This document shows positions 48,177 through 58,634 of a stretch of DNA of 64,000 nucleotides, piece by piece. The first letter of the stretch is position 1. The number at the start of each line of letters is the position of its first letter. Source of the DNA: Legionella saoudiensis (lineage in GTDB: Bacteria; Pseudomonadota; Gammaproteobacteria; Legionellales; Legionellaceae); assembly GCF_001465875.1 (NCBI RefSeq), contig NZ_LN901324.1, positions 62,001-126,000 of the forward strand, in the 5' to 3' direction. The position numbers were made by a program, and so were the translations under genes. The notes beneath the pieces are model-generated. The model was given only the letters and a program-made list of their open reading frames with translations, ran no database searches and was not told where the DNA came from.

Positions 48177-48524
48177 GACTTCCCTTTATTATTATTTTTG
48201 TTAAGCCATGTTATCGTGTTGCCTTAAATTTTCAAGTCTTTAAATTCAAAAAAATATAACAAATATTTAAGGGTACTCGATTAGCGCAGCGTGCCTGGTT
48301 TGCTCATAATTTCACCTTGGAAACAAAAAAATAGGTTTAAAAAGCAAAAAATTTTTATCACTACTATAATGAATTAACCATATTGATTTCAGTACATCAA
48401 AATGGCGCTCTTTTATTCAGCTCTTCGCTATTGAAAAACACGCTAACTGTATGAATCGTCTACTTGTTTCAAATTAACATTGGTGCAATGATAAAATTTT
48501 TACATATTGAAATGGAGTTTCAAA
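48177..48524. other. 348-base divergent intergenic region
   Basis: Very AT-rich stretch between the leftward barrel protein gene and the rightward candidate effector. A TATAAT at 48365-48370 is the best -10, with a weak -35. No clear PmrA box (CTTAATATT repeats) or CpxR box was found on reading. GGAG (48514-48517) is the binding site of the rightward gene. Confidence 0.4.
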
Positions 48525-50219
48525 ATGACTAATAATAAAAAAAAACCGCTAATGGAAATACCCGCTACAGTTATTGAAACGCTAGTGGATCTTATCTCTG
48601 ATCCGACTGAAGAAGGTCGTAAAAAAATAATCGACCTTGCTGAGCAAGCCAAAGTAAAATACAAATATTGGCTTTTTTATTTTACACGTACCCGTGATAT
48701 CAATAGCTTTATTACCGACTTGAATACTAATGACTCCTACTTTCGCTGGGAAGCAGTTAAAAAACTTTTAAGCGAAGGAGAATGGAATAATGGTTCTTAT
48801 AATTTTTACTTTCTTTTAGAGCTTGCTTGTGCCATTGAAGGATATGAATCTTTGGAAGAGCAGGAACAACTTTCTTTTGTGCATAAACTCAAAGAACCAA
48901 TTATGAACCGATTAAATTATTTAATTGGAGACCATAAGAAAGCCTTGGAGGAAGAAAAACGTCGTAAAGAAGAACTGCTGCAAGCAGGGCTTGCTAAACA
49001 ACGTCTATTAGATTCAGTGCTTATTGAGCAAGACCTCGAAGTTGCCAAAAATAAAGCAGCAACAGAAGCAGATAAAAATGTTTTTTGTCTTGTAAAGGAT
49101 GCAAACCAGTGGAAGCTTTCTTTGGTTGATGCGACAGGTAAGGTGTTTCCATTAGAAATAACCTTGGAACTTAAATTATTTCTTTCCAGGAAGAAAATTA
49201 CAGAAATAACCAAATTAAGTTCTGAGCAGTTGGAACATATAGTAACCGAGTGTCAGAAGGCAAAAATACAATTGCTTGATCGTTTACAAATAATGATAAA
49301 TCCAGAGCAAAGTAATACGGATATTGTAAATAAAGGCATCAATTCAGTCTTTGTTTTACGGATTGATCCGCCTAAAGCTAATCTTTGGTGGATAAGCAGT
49401 TTAGGTGCGCTGAACTTTATTGAGCTCAAAGATTATCCTTTACTGAATGAATGTTTAACTAACAATCTTGGATTGCTGCACGATAATAATTTTAATGAGG
49501 CAACTCAAAAAGAAATGGAGCACTCAATAAAGCTGCATCTATTGGGGGTAAAAACAGCTAAAGCCTTAAATTCAACCACTGTTTCTCAGATGAATCGGCG
49601 GTTAGGCAGCATTTTTAATCGACAAATGGGCCAAGAAAATATCGAGGAAATAAAGCAGAATGCTCATGAACGTGCGCTTGATTTGCTTCAATGTATGATT
49701 AATCCACAGCAAAGAAATAGGGATTTGCAACGTATGCACATTACCTCGACTTTTATTCTACGCCATACAGAAAAAGAGCATTCTCTTTGGTGGGCAAATA
49801 GTTTAAGTCGTATTAATCAAATCAGTTTAAAAGATTATCCTGAGTTGCAACATTGGCTTGAAACTCATCCTGCTCCATTTAATGCAGAGGATGAATTAAC
49901 ATTTAAGAACTATTTGTTAACCGTTAATCCCATCCATGAGCTCGACAAGAAGAGCTTCCAAAATATTAAGGATATGCTTGAGAATAGACTAAAGGGGCAT
50001 GTTGAAGAACAAGTGGAGCCAGCGCAGGAAGCTATAAAAGCACCTTCTAAGATCGATGCTTCATTTAATGAGGGAGCGCAGAAGGTTATTCCTCAGCCTT
50101 TAAGCAAGGATAGGTATACGGCGATCAGCCAATTGCCTAATATTTGGCACGAGAAGAGGATAAGAAATGAAGCTGTAGAGAACGCAGAAGAATTATCGCG
50201 TACGCTTAACGCGATATAA
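48525..50219 (+). CDS. Repeat-built cytosolic protein, candidate Dot/Icm effector
   Basis: The ATG at 48525 has GGAG seven bases before it; a TTG six codons up is in frame. The 564-residue protein is soluble and charged, with no signal peptide. A helical/coiled segment (EEEKRRKEELLQAGLAKQRL, about 142-161) precedes three repeats. A short one is at 183-249. Two full copies follow at 250-366 and 385-490, each with LLxxxQxMINPxQ, then (S/F)xFxLR, LWW..SL and LKDYP-x-L. The C-terminus has an E-rich block (NEAVENAEEL) 8-17 residues from the end and a Leu near the very end, as in Dot/Icm substrates. Function unknown. Confidence 0.8.
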   Translation: MTNNKKKPLMEIPATVIETLVDLISDPTEEGRKKIIDLAEQAKVKYKYWLFYFTRTRDINSFITDLNTNDSYFRWEAVKKLLSEGEWNNGSYNFYFLLELACAIEGYESLEEQEQLSFVHKLKEPIMNRLNYLIGDHKKALEEEKRRKEELLQAGLAKQRLLDSVLIEQDLEVAKNKAATEADKNVFCLVKDANQWKLSLVDATGKVFPLEITLELKLFLSRKKITEITKLSSEQLEHIVTECQKAKIQLLDRLQIMINPEQSNTDIVNKGINSVFVLRIDPPKANLWWISSLGALNFIELKDYPLLNECLTNNLGLLHDNNFNEATQKEMEHSIKLHLLGVKTAKALNSTTVSQMNRRLGSIFNRQMGQENIEEIKQNAHERALDLLQCMINPQQRNRDLQRMHITSTFILRHTEKEHSLWWANSLSRINQISLKDYPELQHWLETHPAPFNAEDELTFKNYLLTVNPIHELDKKSFQNIKDMLENRLKGHVEEQVEPAQEAIKAPSKIDASFNEGAQKVIPQPLSKDRYTAISQLPNIWHEKRIRNEAVENAEELSRTLNAI

Positions 50220-50241
50220 CACATTTGCTCTGAAAAATGGC

Positions 50242-50299
50242 CGTCATTGCGAACGCAGTGAAGCAACCCGAACGATGCTTCACTGCGTTCGCAATGACG
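50242..50299. repeat. Perfect 24-base inverted repeat (CGTCATTGCGAAC type)
   Basis: Bases 50242-50265 are exactly complementary to 50276-50299 around a ten-base loop. The core CGTCATTGCGAACGCAGTGA then AGCA is a motif that recurs in many bacterial genomes. It lies between two convergent genes. A degenerate relative is at 11,258-11,321. Confidence 0.85.
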
Positions 50300-50346
50300 A
50301 AATTTACATGGGCTAAATAGTCACTGACGCTAACGTTATTTAAACC

Positions 50347-51951
50347 CTACCATTCAAACCCATTAGTTATCGGATAACGCCAGTCTTTACCAAAGGCTAC
50401 CGCACTTACCTTAATTCCTGGGGCAGCTTGGCGTCGTTTATACTCATTCCGTTTAATCATTTGAATTACTTTATCCACTACCTCAGGTTTAAATCCTTGT
50501 TGAATTATCTGCACAGGACTTAAATTCTTTTCCATATATGCCACAATAATGGCATCTAAGGTTTCATATGCAGGCAAACTGTCTTGGTCAGTTTGGTTAT
50601 CCCTTAGCTCTGCAGAGGGTGGGCGCGTAATAACACGCTCAGGTATTACTGGAGATAAGGTATTACGATAATGGGCTAACGCATAAACTTGAGTTTTAAG
50701 TACGTCTTTTAACACCCCAAAGCCTCCGCACATATCGCCATATAAAGTCGCATATCCTACGGCAGATTCACTTTTATTAGAGGTGGTTAAAACCATTTTC
50801 CCCGTTTTATTCGACATAGCCATTAACAATAAACCGCGAACCCGAGCTTGTATGTTCTCCTCTGTAAGATCAGCGGGACGTCCATGAAACTCAGGTTGTA
50901 AGGTGCTCATTATCGCCTCAAACGCAGGTTCAATAGATAACATGGAGTGAGTAACGGATAAAGCCTTCAATTCGAGCATGGCATCTACTACGCTCATTTC
51001 TGCTGTATAACGTGAAGGCATAAGCACAGCATGTACTCGTTCGGCGCCTAACGCATCTACAGCAATGGCTAAGGTGAGCGCAGAATCAATACCACCTGAA
51101 AGGCCCAGTAAAACGCCTGGAAAATTATTTTTATTCACATAATCTCGGGTGCCACAAATTAATGCCTCATAGAGTAATGCCTCTTGCGTTGGTAAAGGGG
51201 CAATCGGACCGGAAAGTTGATTGTCTTGTAATTCCAGCGTACATAAATCTTCTTTAAACGCGGGAGCACGTGCACATACAGTGCCTTGTTGATCTAAGGC
51301 AAATGAATGCCCATCAAATAATAATTCGTCTTGCCCACCAATTTGATTTACATAAGCAATAGCAACCCCTTGTTTGGCAAAGGATTTTAATAAGGCTTCG
51401 CGTTTATAATATTTTTGTTCGTCAAAGGGTGAGGCATTTGGAATAAGTATAATAGAAACACCCTGTTCAATTAAATCTTCGATGGGGCCAGATTGCCATG
51501 CATCCTCACAAATGCAAATACCTATCTGATAATTCTTTATTTTTAGAGTGCATGGCTTTCTTTCACCTGCAGTGAAATAGCGTGCCTCATCAAAAATTTC
51601 ATAATTAGGTAGCTTTTGTTTGTGATACTCTGTAATTATTTGCCCTTGATGCAAAATGCTCACGCTGTTGTAGCATTTTTTTTGATCTATACTTGGATGA
51701 CCAACCAGTACATAACAGTCTTTAGTTATGCTTTGGATTTGTTTTAAATGCTCCATCACCGAATGATGAAATTCATTTCGAAAAAGTAAATCTTCCGGAG
51801 GATAGCCTGTTAAGGCCAATTCAGGGAAAACAATGACGTCATGGTCATCTTGCTTGTTTTTTATGATTTCAATAATTTTATCCCGATTAAGGGCTAATGC
51901 GCCAACAGTGGGATTGATTTGAGCCATAAGAATTCGAAGCGTGTTTTGCAT
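50347..51951 (-). CDS. nadE: Glutamine-dependent NAD+ synthetase
   Basis: The enzyme makes NAD from deamido-NAD, ATP and glutamine. An N-terminal nitrilase-type amidotransferase (VFPELALTGYPPEDLLFRNE with its Glu; Cys in GICICEDAW) frees ammonia for the C-terminal synthetase (LLGLSGGIDSALTLAIAVDA, an SGGxDS loop). The ATG at 51951 gives 534 residues, the family size; the longer frame adds 59 residues with no match. It is divergent from the SNF2 helicase gene, 130 bases apart. Confidence 0.96.
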   Translation of the reverse strand: MQNTLRILMAQINPTVGALALNRDKIIEIIKNKQDDHDVIVFPELALTGYPPEDLLFRNEFHHSVMEHLKQIQSITKDCYVLVGHPSIDQKKCYNSVSILHQGQIITEYHKQKLPNYEIFDEARYFTAGERKPCTLKIKNYQIGICICEDAWQSGPIEDLIEQGVSIILIPNASPFDEQKYYKREALLKSFAKQGVAIAYVNQIGGQDELLFDGHSFALDQQGTVCARAPAFKEDLCTLELQDNQLSGPIAPLPTQEALLYEALICGTRDYVNKNNFPGVLLGLSGGIDSALTLAIAVDALGAERVHAVLMPSRYTAEMSVVDAMLELKALSVTHSMLSIEPAFEAIMSTLQPEFHGRPADLTEENIQARVRGLLLMAMSNKTGKMVLTTSNKSESAVGYATLYGDMCGGFGVLKDVLKTQVYALAHYRNTLSPVIPERVITRPPSAELRDNQTDQDSLPAYETLDAIIVAYMEKNLSPVQIIQQGFKPEVVDKVIQMIKRNEYKRRQAAPGIKVSAVAFGKDWRYPITNGFEW

Positions 51952-52081
51952 GATATTAGATTTAACTTTGAAAGTAATGGGCATTAAATTATTACAAAGT
52001 GTGTGTAAATGAAAGATATAAGTGTTAATTAGCTTGAAAATTGCATAAAATAAATGCTTTTGCCCAGTAAATCCAAATATT

Positions 52082-55000
52082 ATGTTAAATGAAGCACTAT
52101 CAAAAATGCCAGAAGCGTTTGAGGCCAAAATATTATTGCGTGGACAAGAATATTTTGAGAATGGCCATGTGCTGAATATTCGTTTCAGTGATGGGCTGTT
52201 AAAAGGACGCGTTAAAGGCAGTTCCAGTCAGATTTACGATGTGCACATGGATTTAAAAGCTTGGCCGGGAAGACGCGCGAATTGCACCTGTGCTTCACAA
52301 ATCAACTGTAAACACGCTGCGGCCTGTTTATTTGCCTTACGTGATCAAACCAATATGGTGTCACAGCCTGCCAATAAGCTAGATAAACGTTTAGATAGCT
52401 GGTTAAAAAACCTGCGAGCCCAAGAGGCGGCTGTGGTTAAGACCCATGAGTCCACGCATCATTTAACTTATATCATTGAACTTCGACTTGATGGCTATGA
52501 GCATAAAGTTATTATTAAACTTGCTTTGGCTAAATTATTAAAACGCGGTGGTTATGGAAAGATGATCACCTTTAACAGTCTTGCGGAGTCTAAAAAGCAG
52601 CATTTTATCGGCGATGATAATGAACTGGTTGCCCAATTACTTTTTAAATGTGGCGTAACAGGCTGGTTTGATTCATTAAGCATTCGTAATAGTGAATTAT
52701 TAGCACGAATTATTGCAACAGGCAGAGCTTTTTTTGCCCATGATCAGGAGCAGGCAATTCACATGGGCGAAACCTATGAGGGTATTTGCCAATGGGTTTT
52801 AGCGCAAAATGGCAGCCAGAATTTATTGCTGATGCATGATAATGAAGCGGTTAAGCCCTTATTATTAGATGAAAGCTGGTATTTTGATTATGACGAAGGA
52901 GTCATGGGCTATTTAAAAACTCCTTACCCAATAAAACAACTCGGGCATTTATTAGAAGCACCTCCCATTTCTATAGAGCAAGCGCCATTACTGGCAAAAA
53001 AGATGGAGCAGACTTGTCCGGAATTTCCAGTACCACAAGTTTTTACTATCCAGGAAACGCGCCAAGTTGCTCCTATACCTATGCTGATTCTCGATGCAGT
53101 CAGTGAAGATCAGGAAGGTCCATCCTGGTTTGATGATGAGAAAGAATTAAACGCATTATTTACAGCACGGGTTTTTTTCACTTATAACCAATCACGAATT
53201 GCGGTTAATGAAGACTGCGATACGGTGGTGGCTCAGGAAGATGGCATTTTAATTCATTATCAGCGTGATAAAAATTTTGAAGCGGAAAAACTAAACGAAT
53301 TATATCAAGTTCTTAAGTTGAGAATGCCTAAAGGATGGGAGAAGGCACAATGGGATAAAGCCAAACAGGCTGATTTCGTATTAGAAAATATTAATCATGC
53401 GTCAGACTTGGAATTTCTTTACAGCCAGGCAATACCTTTATTAAGTCATCGGGGCTGGCAAGTGGAAATAATAAGCTCCTTATATCAGCAAGTGGTTAGT
53501 GCCGATGACGTGGAATGGTTTTCTGATTTAAACGAGGGAAGCGGCACCGATTTCTTCTCCTATCAATTAGGTATTTTGGTTGAGGGTAAGCCAGTTAGTA
53601 TTGTTCCTTTGGTTGCTGATTTAATTCAACATTACAAAGGTAGAGAGTTAGATGGCCTTCCAGATGAGCAATTAGTCAAATTACCTTTAGATGATGGTCG
53701 CGCTTTGCAGTTAGAAATGGGGCGCATTAAACCTCTAGTACGTTTGCTTTTGCAATTTGGTTTACGTCATATTGATGAAAGCCAGCCGCTACAAATTAAC
53801 AAATACCAACTGATACTCATGCAGGAAGCTGAGTTAGCACTGGCAGCCACAAAGACACGTTGGCAAGGTGCTGAAATGCTACGCAATGAATTAAAGCGCC
53901 TGGCGAAGTTAACGGATATCCCTGAAGTTCAGGTTCCACAAGGACTACAAGCGCAGTTAAGAGATTACCAACGTCAAGGGCTCAATTGGATACAGTTTTT
54001 GCGTACAAGTAGTTTCAGCGGCATCTTAGCGGACGATATGGGCTTAGGAAAAACCATTCAGACCTTAACCCATTTGCTTTATGAAAAAGAGCAGGGTCGT
54101 ACTCGAACAGCCACATTAATTATTGCACCCACCAGTTTAGTTGGTAATTGGGAGGCAGAGGCTCGGCGTTTTACTCCTGCCTTAAAAGTCTTAGTTTATC
54201 ATGGCAGTGAGCGACACCAGGATAACTTTGATGATTATGATTTGGTTATTTCTACCTATGGGCTTATCCATCGAGATAAAGAAAAATTTGTCAGCTATCC
54301 TTTTTATTACCTTATTTTGGATGAGGCCCAATTTATTAAAAATGCGCGCACTAAAACAACGCAAATTATTCAACAATTACATGCAGCGCATCGTTTATGC
54401 CTCACGGGTACTCCTTTAGAAAACCATTTAGGAGAATTATGGTCATTGTTTCACTTTTTGATGCCAGGTTTACTCGGCGATAGCAAGCAATTTAGGTTAT
54501 GGTTTAGAAATCCCATAGAGAAACACGCAGATATGCATCGACGTGAGATTTTAGTTAACCGAGTTAAGCCTTTTATTTTAAGAAGAACCAAGAATCAGGT
54601 TGCTCGGGAATTGCCACCAAAAACGGAAATGACTCGTACTATTGAAATTGTAGGACCACAACGTGATCTTTATGAGGCAATTCGCATGAGCATGGAGAAA
54701 AAAGTTCGCGATGCCATTGTGAAGCAGGGTTTAGGTAAAAGTCATATAATCATTCTTGATGCGTTATTGAAGTTGCGCCAGATTTGCTGTGATCCTCGCC
54801 TATTATCATTACCCGAAGCAACCATTGCGCATGGAACTTCTGCTAAACTCGAAACCTTAATGGAATTGCTTGATAACTTAGTGGAAGAGGGCAGACGAGT
54901 GCTCGTTTTTTCCCAATTTACATCTATGCTGCAGTTAATTGAAGATGAGCTGCATGCACGTAACTATGATTATTTAAAGCTTACTGGACAAACACAAAAC

Positions 55001-55348
55001 AGGCAGGCTTTAGTTGAGAAGTTTCAGGAAGGAAAAACTCCGGTGTTTTTAATTAGCTTAAAAGCGGGCGGAACTGGATTGAACTTAACGCGCGCTGATA
55101 CAGTAATTCATTATGACCCCTGGTGGAATCCTGCCGTAGAAGATCAAGCTACAGATAGGACACATCGCATTGGTCAGCTAAATCCAGTATTTGTTTATAA
55201 ACTTATTACTTCAGGCACCGTTGAAGAAGCTATTTTAGGAATGCAGGAGCGTAAACGTTTGCTGGTGGATGGGATTTTATCGGCAGATCCTACTAAGGCG
55301 ATGAGTTTAAGCGAGGAAGATATCGAGCAGTTTTTTGCACCCTTGTAG
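52082..55348 (+). CDS. SWIM zinc-finger SNF2-family helicase
   Basis: The 1088-residue protein begins with a SWIM zinc finger (CTCASQINCKHAAAC; Cys68, Cys70, Cys76, His78). A long middle region of unknown fold follows, then a SNF2/Rad54 ATPase. Walker A is GILADDMGLGKTIQTLTHLL near 645-650, DEAQFIKNARTK is motif II, and LFSLKAGGTGLNLTRA-type motif V reads FLISLKAGGTGLNLTRADTV with HRIGQ after. Bacterial relatives are thought to remodel protein-DNA complexes or aid RNA polymerase. The target is unknown. A palindrome overlaps its stop. Confidence 0.93.
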   Translation: MLNEALSKMPEAFEAKILLRGQEYFENGHVLNIRFSDGLLKGRVKGSSSQIYDVHMDLKAWPGRRANCTCASQINCKHAAACLFALRDQTNMVSQPANKLDKRLDSWLKNLRAQEAAVVKTHESTHHLTYIIELRLDGYEHKVIIKLALAKLLKRGGYGKMITFNSLAESKKQHFIGDDNELVAQLLFKCGVTGWFDSLSIRNSELLARIIATGRAFFAHDQEQAIHMGETYEGICQWVLAQNGSQNLLLMHDNEAVKPLLLDESWYFDYDEGVMGYLKTPYPIKQLGHLLEAPPISIEQAPLLAKKMEQTCPEFPVPQVFTIQETRQVAPIPMLILDAVSEDQEGPSWFDDEKELNALFTARVFFTYNQSRIAVNEDCDTVVAQEDGILIHYQRDKNFEAEKLNELYQVLKLRMPKGWEKAQWDKAKQADFVLENINHASDLEFLYSQAIPLLSHRGWQVEIISSLYQQVVSADDVEWFSDLNEGSGTDFFSYQLGILVEGKPVSIVPLVADLIQHYKGRELDGLPDEQLVKLPLDDGRALQLEMGRIKPLVRLLLQFGLRHIDESQPLQINKYQLILMQEAELALAATKTRWQGAEMLRNELKRLAKLTDIPEVQVPQGLQAQLRDYQRQGLNWIQFLRTSSFSGILADDMGLGKTIQTLTHLLYEKEQGRTRTATLIIAPTSLVGNWEAEARRFTPALKVLVYHGSERHQDNFDDYDLVISTYGLIHRDKEKFVSYPFYYLILDEAQFIKNARTKTTQIIQQLHAAHRLCLTGTPLENHLGELWSLFHFLMPGLLGDSKQFRLWFRNPIEKHADMHRREILVNRVKPFILRRTKNQVARELPPKTEMTRTIEIVGPQRDLYEAIRMSMEKKVRDAIVKQGLGKSHIIILDALLKLRQICCDPRLLSLPEATIAHGTSAKLETLMELLDNLVEEGRRVLVFSQFTSMLQLIEDELHARNYDYLKLTGQTQNRQALVEKFQEGKTPVFLISLKAGGTGLNLTRADTVIHYDPWWNPAVEDQATDRTHRIGQLNPVFVYKLITSGTVEEAILGMQERKRLLVDGILSADPTKAMSLSEEDIEQFFAPL

Positions 55349-55374
55349 GTTGGACCCTGGGTCCAACCTACAAG
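55342..55374. repeat. Perfect 16-base palindrome over the helicase stop codon
   Basis: CTTGTAGGTTGGACCC (55342-55357) is exactly complementary to 55359-55374, with one central T. The left arm includes the last codons and TAG stop of the helicase gene. A related arm (CAACCTACAAGC) follows the alr gene at 58,548. Confidence 0.85.
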
Positions 55375-55486
55375 CCATTTGCAGTCACTCTTTAAAAAAC
55401 ATAAAAATAATGCTTTTTTATTGAAAAACTGGCATAGTCGCGAATCATGGCATAAGCTATATATGATTGTAATTATGGAGAAAACT

Positions 55487-55921
55487 ATGAAATTATGGAA
55501 AGCGATTTGTGGTTTAGTTTTTGCTGTATCATTTATTCCTAGCGCCATTGCCGCATCAGGTTCGCCTGTTGGTCAATGGACAACAATTGATGATAAAACT
55601 GGTGCCAAAAGAGCTGTTGTTATGATTTCTGAATCTGGCGGCGTTTTAAGTGGTGTTATTGAAAAAGTATACCCACAAGCAGGCGATACTGGAATTTGTG
55701 AAAAATGCCCAGGCTCGTTCAAAGGTAAAAAAATTGCGGGCATACGTTTCTTATGGGGTTTGAAAAATACTGGTAACAATGAGTGGAGCGGTGGCTCTAT
55801 TCTAGACCCTAAATCAGGTAAAATTTATAAAGCAAAAATGACACTTGATGGAAATAAACTTCATGTTAGAGGATATTTAGGCGTTTCCTTATTAGGTCGC
55901 ACTCAAACATGGGTTAGATAA
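55487..55921 (+). CDS. DUF2147 secreted protein
   Basis: The ATG at 55487 has GGAG seven bases before it and starts a signal peptide (MKLWKAICGLVFAVSFIPSA). The 144-residue product matches the DUF2147 family: PVGQWTTIDDKTGAKRAVVM opens it, ICEKCPGSFKGKKIAG is the cysteine segment, and KMTLDGNKLHVRGYLGVSLL then GRTQTWVR closes it. The family is periplasmic, beta-rich and of unknown function. A terminator follows. Confidence 0.9.
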   Translation: MKLWKAICGLVFAVSFIPSAIAASGSPVGQWTTIDDKTGAKRAVVMISESGGVLSGVIEKVYPQAGDTGICEKCPGSFKGKKIAGIRFLWGLKNTGNNEWSGGSILDPKSGKIYKAKMTLDGNKLHVRGYLGVSLLGRTQTWVR

Positions 55922-55927
55922 TCTCTA

Positions 55928-55956
55928 AAACCTGGTTGCTTGCAGCCAGGTTTTTC
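55928..55956 (+). terminator. Intrinsic terminator after the DUF2147 gene
   Basis: AACCTGGTTGC (55929-55939) pairs with GCAGCCAGGTT (55942-55952), with two loop bases and a TTTTT run. It uses the same AACCTGG stem sequence as the hairpin at 47,508. Confidence 0.85.
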
Positions 55957-56063
55957 TTAAAACCTCCAGTAGCAATCAAGCCATAGACCCTTTTATCAGA
56001 TGACATCCAAGCAAAAGATCATTACAATAGCCGTTGTTCCAAACTCACATTGCCTACGTAATT

Positions 56064-57458
56064 ATGCTTGATCTAAAAAATCCCAAAAAAACTCCAAAAA
56101 CAGTTGATCCATTAAGAAGACCCCCTCATTCAGTTGAGGCGGAGCAAGCTATTATTGGTGGTTTAATGTTGGATAACCAGGTTTGGGATAAGATTAGCAC
56201 CAAACTGTGTGAGGCAGATTTTTACCGTACAGAGCATCGTATTTTATTCCGGGCAATTTCTAGTTTATCAAAAAAAGATCAACCTTTTGACGTTGTTACT
56301 CTTCTAGATACCTTAAAGTCTCATAATGAGCTGGATGATGCTGGCGGTGAGGCTTATTTATTTGAATTAGCAAATAACACCCCCAGCGTTGCAAACGTCA
56401 GCGCCTATGCTGATATTGTGCGCGAAAAATCCGTACAACGGCAATTGATTGGAGTGGCAACGGAAATTGCTGATGCGGCCTATAATCCTGATGGTAGGGA
56501 AGTGCCGGAATTATTAGATATGGCAGAAACCAAGGTATTTGCAATCGGCGAACAAACCGGGGGCGATGGTGGTCCAGAAAATATTAAATCCATTTTGGTA
56601 CGTACCGTTGAGAAGATTGACGCTTTATACCACAATGGCGATGCGCTCACTGGGGTTGCTACAGGGCTTAGTGATCTAGACAAAATGACCTCGGGTCTAC
56701 AGCCCTCTGATTTGATTATTGTGGCGGGCCGTCCTTCTATGGGTAAAACCACCCTTGTAATGAATATGGCAGAGCATGTCGCAATTCAGTCTAAAAAACC
56801 TGTAATTGTCTACTCAATGGAGATGCCCTCAGATTCATTAGCCATGAGGATGATGTCTTCGTTAGGGCGTATTGATCAGCACAAGATAAGAACGGGAAAA
56901 CTGGATGATGATGATTGGCCACGGGTGACTTCTGCGGTTCATATGTTGTCGGAAGCGTCTTTATTTATTGATGATACCCCAGCGTTAAGTCCCTCGGAAA
57001 TGCGTGCGCGCTCACGTCGAGTGGCCAAAGAGCATGGCTCTATTGGCTTAATTGTGGTGGATTATCTACAGCTGATGAAAGTACCCGGCTTTAATGCTGA
57101 AAACAGAACGGCAGAAATCTCGGAAATTTCACGAAGCTTGAAGTCGCTTGCCAAAGAATTGCAAACGCCGGTAATCGCTTTATCTCAGTTAAACCGAAGT
57201 TTAGAGCAGCGTGCCGATAAACGTCCCGTAATGTCTGACTTAAGGGAGTCGGGTGCTATTGAGCAGGACGCGGACTTAATCTGCTTTATTTACCGCGATG
57301 AAGTATATAACGAAGAAAGCCCTGATAAAGGAACTGCGGAAATTATTGTTGCCAAGCAAAGAAATGGTCCTATTGGGAAGGTCCGTGTAGCCTTTATTGG
57401 TAAATATACTCGATTTGAGGATTTGGCATTTAATGGTTATCAAGAAGGATTCGAATAG
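56064..57458 (+). CDS. dnaB: Replicative DNA helicase
   Basis: This hexameric helicase unwinds DNA at the replication fork. The N-terminal domain ([20 protein letters not shown]) and the RecA-like domain with Walker [19 protein letters not shown] are complete. [10 protein letters not shown] is motif B. ATG 56064 is preferred over a TTG ten codons earlier and gives 464 residues. The stop overlaps the GTG start of alr, so dnaB-alr is an operon, as in many gammaproteobacteria. No mobile or intein insertion is present. Confidence 0.96.
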   Translation: MLDLKNPKKTPKTVDPLRRPPHSVEAEQAIIGGLMLDNQVWDKISTKLCEADFYRTEHRILFRAISSLSKKDQPFDVVTLLDTLKSHNELDDAGGEAYLFELANNTPSVANVSAYADIVREKSVQRQLIGVATEIADAAYNPDGREVPELLDMAETKVFAIGEQTGGDGGPENIKSILVRTVEKIDALYHNGDALTGVATGLSDLDKMTSGLQPSDLIIVAGRPSMGKTTLVMNMAEHVAIQSKKPVIVYSMEMPSDSLAMRMMSSLGRIDQHKIRTGKLDDDDWPRVTSAVHMLSEASLFIDDTPALSPSEMRARSRRVAKEHGSIGLIVVDYLQLMKVPGFNAENRTAEISEISRSLKSLAKELQTPVIALSQLNRSLEQRADKRPVMSDLRESGAIEQDADLICFIYRDEVYNEESPDKGTAEIIVAKQRNGPIGKVRVAFIGKYTRFEDLAFNGYQEGFE

Positions 57459-58531
57459 TGTCAAGACCGACCCATTTGGTAGTTGAGCCTAGTGCTTTAC
57501 TGCATAACTTGGCGCAAATACGACGGTTTGCTCCAGGAAAAAAAATAATTACGATGGTTAAAGCCAACGCCTATGGTTGTGGCATTCATGCTGTGGCACC
57601 AGTTCTTGATGGACATGTTGATGCTTTTGGCGTGGCTTGCATTGAAGAGGCCATGGTTATTCGTCGCCTGGGCAGTCGTACTCCTTGTATTTTGTTTCAA
57701 GGGGTTTTTAGCCCAGATGAATTTAAGCTCGTTGCTGAATATCAATTAGGCTGTGTTATGCATCAGCCGCATCAAGTGCAATGGTTATTAAATACTCCAT
57801 TAGATAAGCCGATTAAATTATGGGTTAAGGTAAATACGGGCATGCACCGCTTGGGTTTTAAACCTCATGAATTACAAGAGGTAATGAATGCCCTACAGGC
57901 CTGTCCCTGGGTCGATAAAGACATTGGCTTAATGACCCACTTAGCCTGTGCTGATGAACCCGAGCGTGTGGAAAATTATCAGCAGATTGCTCTGTTCGAA
58001 AGTATTTCCGTAACGGGATTTAGCCAACGTAGTATGGCTAATTCTGCCGCCATTATTTCTTTTCCTCAAACGCATGCTGATGTAGTAAGACCAGGAATCA
58101 TGTTGTATGGGGTATCACCTTTTGCGGAAAAGACAGCAACTGAGTTGGGCCTAGTGCCGGTAATGCGTTTTGTCTCTGCAATTAGTGCGGTTTATGAGAA
58201 TCCTCCTTTTGCACAAGTAGGGTATAGTGGCATTTGGAGTAGTTCCAAGCCTACACGAATTGGTATCGTTGCTGCAGGCTATGGGGATGGTTACCCACGT
58301 CATATTGCTGCGAATACGCCGGTTTGGGTACAAGGTAGGGAAGTTCCGATTGCGGGCCGTATTTCTATGGATATGATGGCTGTTGATTTAACAGGGCATC
58401 CAGACGTTGAACCAGGAGCTCCTGTTGAGTTGTGGGGGACTAATATTTTAGTTGAGCGTATTGCTAAGGCAGCAGGGACGATTGCCTATGAGTTATTATG
58501 CCAAATTTCAGAACGCGTGCGTCATTCCTAG
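57458..58531 (+). CDS. alr: Alanine racemase
   Basis: The enzyme converts L- to D-alanine for peptidoglycan. The PLP lysine is in [10 protein letters not shown] near residue 34, and the catalytic tyrosine is in [22 protein letters not shown] is the family phosphate-binding block. The start is GTG, overlapping the dnaB stop, with AAGGA eight bases before it. The product has 357 residues. Confidence 0.97.
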   Translation: MSRPTHLVVEPSALLHNLAQIRRFAPGKKIITMVKANAYGCGIHAVAPVLDGHVDAFGVACIEEAMVIRRLGSRTPCILFQGVFSPDEFKLVAEYQLGCVMHQPHQVQWLLNTPLDKPIKLWVKVNTGMHRLGFKPHELQEVMNALQACPWVDKDIGLMTHLACADEPERVENYQQIALFESISVTGFSQRSMANSAAIISFPQTHADVVRPGIMLYGVSPFAEKTATELGLVPVMRFVSAISAVYENPPFAQVGYSGIWSSSKPTRIGIVAAGYGDGYPRHIAANTPVWVQGREVPIAGRISMDMMAVDLTGHPDVEPGAPVELWGTNILVERIAKAAGTIAYELLCQISERVRHS

Positions 58532-58634
58532 CAGGGTGGGTCAAGATCAACCTACAAGCTATACCCTATGGATCATAATCACTCAGGGTGCTAGAATGGT
58601 GTCGATTTTTTAACCCTTTAATCTGGTGACAATC

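Noticed and set aside
55195..55548. A 117-codon minus-strand frame over the end of the helicase gene.
   Set aside because: It runs antisense through conserved helicase codons and the palindrome and shows no signal for translation.
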